Part shown: positions 59,584 to 64,000 of the stretch, piece by piece
How positions within the stretch are numbered: position 1 is the stretch's first letter
Layout: each line of letters begins with the position of its first letter
DNA from: Oxytricha trifallax
Taxonomy: Eukaryota; Ciliophora; Spirotrichea; Sporadotrichida; Oxytrichidae
Reading direction: 5' to 3'
NCBI GenBank assembly: GCA_000711775.1
Contig: ARYC01017027.1
Location: forward strand, 124,001 to 188,000
Length of the DNA stretch: 64,000 nt
Notes under the pieces: generated by a model
Told to the model about the DNA's origin: nothing
Database searches by the model: none
What the model saw: only the letters and a program-made list of their open reading frames with translations
Translations under genes and position numbers: made by a program

Positions 59584-61076
59584 TCATTTTTGGTTGTTTA
59601 GACTTTAAACGTTTCGTGTAAAAGGCCATGTCCCAATACTTCCAGTGTGACTATTTTATCTTTGTTAATTGTATAACATTTAAGGAACAAACTCATATTC
59701 TCTCATTGCCATTTACAAGTACTTATCTTACTCCTCTTGACTCTATTGAAGTCTTGAGTCGTCAGAGATTTATTTGATCAATTCCTAAGTCTCACCTTCT
59801 CTTTATATAACAATATTTCTTTGTTTAGAGACTGCTGAAAGTATATCAACTTTATTTGCCATAGACAGCTCTTGCTCTTCTGTAATGCCCATACTATAGG
59901 AATATTCGAAAGCTTTATTTGCAGCATAAGCAGATGCATATGGATTTTTATCTTGCATCTTATTGTGAGTTTGAATGTTAATAACTGCTCCCTTTTTATG
60001 TGTAAGATCAAATCTTCTAGCAAGCAGAGGTTGAAGTACTTTGAATAGGAACATCTAGAATCTCACATTTGAGTTAACAAGCTCCATAATGTTCTTTAAT
60101 TCTTAATCTTAGCCTGATTATTCTTAACTTGAATCTAAGGAGTTTTCTAAAGAATCGTGGCACATTGCGAGATTGTTCACTATAATTGAAATATCTAGCT
60201 CCAATGCAAATACGAGATTCTCAAATTCCATGGTGTTCTTTAAATCTCTGAGTTGCTTAATGTTAAATTCTTCTACTCTAGTCTTAACTTGATACTTTTC
60301 TGATAATAAATCAAGGTACTATAAGAGGAGGTTATTTTAGGAATTATTTTGATTTGAGAAATAAATGAAAAAATAATCTTATATATAATTAATTACTTGA
60401 GTTATGATTTTTGACAACTTCAAATCTTGCTTAACAATTCTTAATATATAGTTTATTTTAATTAAAATTATCATTCAATACATTAAATAATGAAGACTAA
60501 ATAATAATACTTACTTCTGTGCTTTCTTTTACCTACTGTAAGTTAATTAGTAGAAAAAGATAAAAAACACTAAGTTAAAATACCACATAAATTATTAAGT
60601 TTAAAGTTTAATTGATTTATTTTTAATGAGCATTTATTAACCATTAATTATCATAATTTTTTTATTTGATTTTATTTTTCTATAAACATTTATATTCTTA
60701 AATTATCACTACTTCTTCCAAACACTAGTATATTGTATCCTTCCTTAGCAAGAGTTACAGCCAAGCTTTTACCATTTTCCTCAGAAATATCCATGATCAA
60801 AGCCCACTCTCCTCCATATAGCATTTTAAGCTAGTTTGGTCTCTGTGTTTTAGGTTTTTGTCTTTATTCTATGATAGTCTGAGCCACATATTTTGTAGAG
60901 GCAGCTAGCCCTATAAAAGCTAGACATACCACCACTTTATCGTTAGCGAGAGAACCTAGGTCGATGTTCTTGAAACTTGAGATTACTTTGTTTAGTTTGT
61001 CCATATTATATTGACTGAATCCTAATTTAGTTTTATTGTAATTGAGGTCAAATTTATTATTATTTATTTGATTCAC
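59584..61076 (-). CDS. Short-chain dehydrogenase/reductase-like protein (HSD17B12-type), atypical
   Basis: Start ATG 61076 (MNQINNNKFDLNYNKTKL), stop TGA 59584. An N-terminal hydrophobic helix (VVVCLAFIGLAASTKYVA) leads into the Rossmann start (YGGEWALIMDISEENGKSL then EGYNILVFGRSSDNL), LDISIIVNNLAM, VLQPLLARRF and GAVINIQTHNK, with the YxxxK pair in SAYAANKAFEY. This fits membrane-anchored 3-oxoacyl-CoA reductases and hydroxysteroid dehydrogenases. Two departures: the TGxxxGIG loop reads DISEENGKS, and the usual catalytic Ser after INIS is not evident. NADP binding and activity are therefore doubtful. One IES (pointer TTAAGAAT) and one intron (60319-60396) resolved. Confidence 0.8.
60319..60396 (-). 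other. Intron of 78 nt
   Basis: GTAATTAATT...CTTATAG. Joins LSKIITQ to YLDLLSEKYQVK in phase 0. Confidence 0.7.
60445..60701 (-). other. IES, pointer TTAAGAAT
   Basis: 8-bp repeat at 60437-60444 and 60694-60701. Joins GRSSDNLRI to VKQDLKLSKIITQ in frame. Confidence 0.82.
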
Positions 61077-61228
61077 ACATCTAAAAGAAATCTAATGGAT
61101 GGGATATAAGAATATATATAAGAAGATTAAATCATGATTTATCAATATAAAATTAATGGGTAATTTATTATGTGCAAAGCAAGATTCTTAAGCTGATACT
61201 TGGAACATAAATACTCTTTGTAAAATTA

Positions 61229-62170
61229 ATGGGTGTAAGACTTCATAACTCAACTCATTCTCAGCCAACCAAACAGATTACTAGCGAATATTTAACAAAA
61301 CAAGTAATTTATAATAAGTTTTTAATCTTTTATTTGCAAATTTATAGATAGAAATAGACCTCGAAGTGTTATAGATATTGAAACTGATTATAAGAAAACT
61401 CAAGAAATTGGTAAAAATATCCAAATTTAAGAAAGTAAATTTGTGACCGGATATATTAAACGATCTAATTCGCTGCTTTTGAAACTTAGTAAAGAATTTA
61501 CTGAGTTTGAACAAGACCGATAAGAAAAGTTGCATAAATTATATTACGAATTTGCAAATAACAGAAATTAAATGGATGAGTATTAATAAAGCTAAGTTTA
61601 GAATAATCTGAAATGCGGGAATAAATACACCTATACTAAAATATCAATGCAAAACACGATTATTTAATAAACTCAAAATAAATCTAGTAAATTTAATAAA
61701 AACAATCTATCCTTTATTTAAAACAATAAAGGCATTAAAAGATAGATCACAATAAATACGTCTAAGTTACAATATGTTTTATATTTTATGATTTTGTTTT
61801 TTCTTTTTGAATTATAGATAGCGTAGATTATAGAAACAAAAATATAAAACAAAGCAACCTTGGTAGATCAGGTAGATTTTAAAGATAAATAAATAATTTA
61901 GATATTGTTTCCCCCACTCTTACTTTTAATCCAGATAAATCACCCAATCAGAGTGGAGGACGCTCTCATTTAACTTTTAACTTAGCTAATAATAATTATG
62001 AAAAGCAGTAGTCTTAAGCTCAAACCCCTTCTCATTAGAAAGCTATTGGCTTTTCATTTAATTTAATTTTAAAAAATAAGTTTATTAAAAATATCATTGT
62101 ATTCTAGTGAACATTTCGAAAACGATTAAGATGATCATAACAGTACTATATCAATGAATTTTGGAAATAA
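61229..62170 (+). CDS. Unrecognised basic protein, tandem paralogue 1
   Basis: Possible start MGVRLHNSTHSQPTKQ at 61229. A clear frame then runs from 61344 (IDRNRPRSVIDIETDYKK) through RSNSLLLKLSKEFTEFEQ, KGIKRQITINTSKL and, after an AT-rich break at about 61770-61815, SNLGRSGRFQRQ, VSPTLTFNPDKSPNQSGG and AIGFSFNL. A final island at 62100-62165 reads NDQDDHNSTISMNFGNN. Each block has a match in the same order at 63150-64000. Low-complexity, basic, many TAA/TAG Gln codons. IES pointers not resolved. No known family. Confidence 0.6.
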
Positions 62171-62329
62171 CTAATATACAATAAATAATATTTGAATGAT
62201 AACAGTTATAAAGTATTTTAAATTAAGAAGCTTGAGATTTTGCAATCATTAACGGATATTGATAAATTTAGTTTGATCAATATATATTTATATGCTAAGA
62301 TAATATATTTTTTTGAACAAATTTAAATT

Positions 62330-62780
62330 CATTCAAGAATTAAAAGGAATATAAATTTATTCAAATAATAACAAATCGACGAGCTAGTTCTGAAGAACAC
62401 TGCACAATGGGAACTAGAGAGAGAAGATATAAGACAAGGAGGAGAGTTCAGTGATGTAGGTGAGGATCTGACAGAAGCCGTATGGTACCTATCAAATGAC
62501 GGCTCGAAGACTCTGCACAAGAGGCAAGATTTCCAGGGGGAGAAGAACACCAAGGAGGCACAGGAGACGACCAAAGCTAGTGTTCAAACACCTGGAACTA
62601 AAGAAGTCAACCAGATGTAACCTTCGGAGATTGGAAAAGAAGAGGAGGAGAGCTCAAAGGGGAAGGAAGAAAAAATCAGAAGAATTAAAGAGCGCTAGAG
62701 AAGAGAAGCATCAGGAGAAGTAATGAATTACTTTGATTCACACGCAATGAGTTTCCAAAAGTTTTTTATTTTATTTTTCA
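62330..62780 (+). CDS. Purine-rich coding-like island
   Basis: A sharply bounded stretch with far more G and C than its surroundings. The frame from about 62368 is open and hydrophilic: QIDELVLKNTAQWELERED, EDLTEAVWYLSNDGSKTL, KEAQETTKASVQTPGTK, EEEESSKGKEEKIRRIKERQ, NYFDSHAMSFQK. It has no clear start Met and lies between the two paralogues. It may be an MDS of a third gene, part of paralogue 1, or an inserted foreign segment. A basic frame in another phase from 62496 (MTARRLCTRGKISRG) is also open but looks less natural. Function not recognised. Confidence 0.4.
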
Positions 62781-62968
62781 AACTTACCTAAGTGATTAAC
62801 TAACTAACTAACTAATAACAAATCTTATAAGGAAAAAAATATATTTATTATTTGAATAATTTTTAATTTATATAGCTTCAATAATAAATTGATCAAAATA
62901 TTTTTTATGCAGGATGGATTGTATTTATGAAAAAAAGTGATTTTAATGATAATTTAATTATATTTTGT

Positions 62969-64000
62969 ATGGGAAACTTATTTTGCTTACGGTCAGATTC
63001 CTAAACAGAGGCTTGGACAAAAGGTTGTTGTCAACAAACTTAAAACCACTCAAAACAATTTAATGCTTGTGGCTGTAACAAAATGGGATTACTTATGTCA
63101 GATTAGAAAATCTGAAGTAAACTTCCTTTACATAATTTTAACTATTTATAGACATGAAGAGACCAAAGAGTGTTATGAATTCTTAAACTCAATAAACTTC
63201 AACTGAACTTTAATCATCATTTAGTCAATAAAGTGGTTTACTAAGAAGTATTAGTAAAACAGAACTATCTAAGTAAAATTAAAGGTCTAGCTCTTTGCTT
63301 TTAATCTTAAGTCAAGATTATACCTAGTTTGAGATAGATAGAAAGCAGAAACTTATGAGAATTTCAAAATTGTTGCCCAAAATAAACTAGTTATAGATCC
63401 AATAATCAAGTAGAATAAATTTTAACAAGTTTGAATCTGCTTTTGAAGAAGAAAATTAAAGCTAACAGAAAATTACCAAGCAGAATCAAATCGTTTCACA
63501 TGAAATGCCCTTTCGAGGAAAAGACAATGAATAAGGCAGGAGACTAAGTGTCAATAAAGAAAGTATCTAAAGACGTATCACGATATAGAACAACAAACTA
63601 AAATAATTATATTAGCATTAATGATATGCAAATTTATCTTATAAATGATGAGGATATGCTTTTTTAATCACAAAATTAAAGAAATTGAGGCACTTCAGGA
63701 AGATTTAAGAATTCTTTACACGAGAATTTATCTCCTCCGCTAACTTTCAAACCCATATATTCTCCCAGTTAGAGTGTAGGAAGATACTCTTAGGTTTCAT
63801 TTAAGATAAATGAAGCCAATGAAAACACTATGAATAATGTGCTACAATTCCCAAAGTAAAAGTTTATAAACTTCTCATTTAATTTATAAATTACAAATAT
63901 ATCATTGCTCAGGAATAAAGATTAAGAAGACAATGATAACTTAAGTCAGCATTCAATGAACTTTGAAATCAATTTAGAAAGAGTTAATAACAAAAGCCAA
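62969..64000 (+). CDS. Unrecognised basic protein, tandem paralogue 2 (runs off window)
   Basis: Candidate start MGNLFCLRSDSQTEAWTK at 62969, which is a good N-myristoylation/palmitoylation signal; its junction to the body is not resolved. The body from about 63155 gives KRPKSVMNSQTQQTS, RSSSLLLILSQDYTQFEIDR, SIQRRITIQNNKL, then after a gap GTSGRFKNSLHENLSPP, LTFKPIYSPSQSVGRYSQ, INFSFNL and EDNDNLSQHSMNFEINLE. It matches paralogue 1 block by block. The gene continues beyond the window end. Function not recognised. Confidence 0.6.

Overview
This window reads as germline (micronuclear) DNA of a hypotrich ciliate, most likely Oxytricha trifallax or a close relative. Three lines of evidence agree. 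(1) Many genes read through only if TAA and TAG mean glutamine and TGA is the sole stop. (2) Two copies of a TBE transposon are present, with inverted ends that begin CAAAACCCCAAAACCCC, the hypotrich telomere repeat. (3) Coding blocks (MDSs) are cut by short AT-rich stretches (IESs) flanked by direct repeats (pointers). Keeping one pointer copy restores the reading frame. I resolved 18 such junctions by eye, with pointers of 4-9 bp and IESs of 30-696 nt. Introns are tiny, often 27-38 nt, and run GT...AG.

Layout. 1-4.26 kb: AT-rich, no gene recognised. 4.26-8.88 kb: a higher-GC segment of unknown nature interrupted by a 4.1-kb TBE. 8.9-13.4 kb: AT-rich DNA with one inverted-repeat MITE and a decayed TBE-like transposase. 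13.4-44.9 kb: a dense run of MDS-bearing genes on both strands. These are a C2-domain protein, a calcium-dependent protein kinase with a lipidation-type N-terminus, two coiled-coil proteins, a pyruvate-kinase-like protein with substituted metal ligands, two large Q/N-rich proteins, a conserved coiled-coil protein, the splicing factor ESS2/DGCR14, a protein with an unusually even codon use and no recognised function, an ELAPOR (KIAA1324)-type receptor with an MRH domain, an EamA-type transporter and a Frag1/PGAP2/DRAM-type membrane protein. 45.2-51.6 kb: two diverged tandem copies of an unrecognised CxH...GLCxNCY gene, each in many small MDSs. 52.3-57.0 kb: a foldback element whose right arm received a second, internally deleted TBE. 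57.2-64 kb: a small membrane protein, a tectonin-type beta-propeller protein, a short-chain dehydrogenase-like gene and a second pair of tandem paralogues, the last running off the window.

All recognised genes are colinear (non-scrambled). Each would be expected to become its own nanochromosome in the somatic nucleus, so neighbouring genes are not operons and need share no function. Inverted-repeat elements sit inside IESs of two genes, as expected if IESs descend from or shelter transposons. Gene boundaries are partly inferred: IES junctions that I could not resolve leave some starts and ends approximate.
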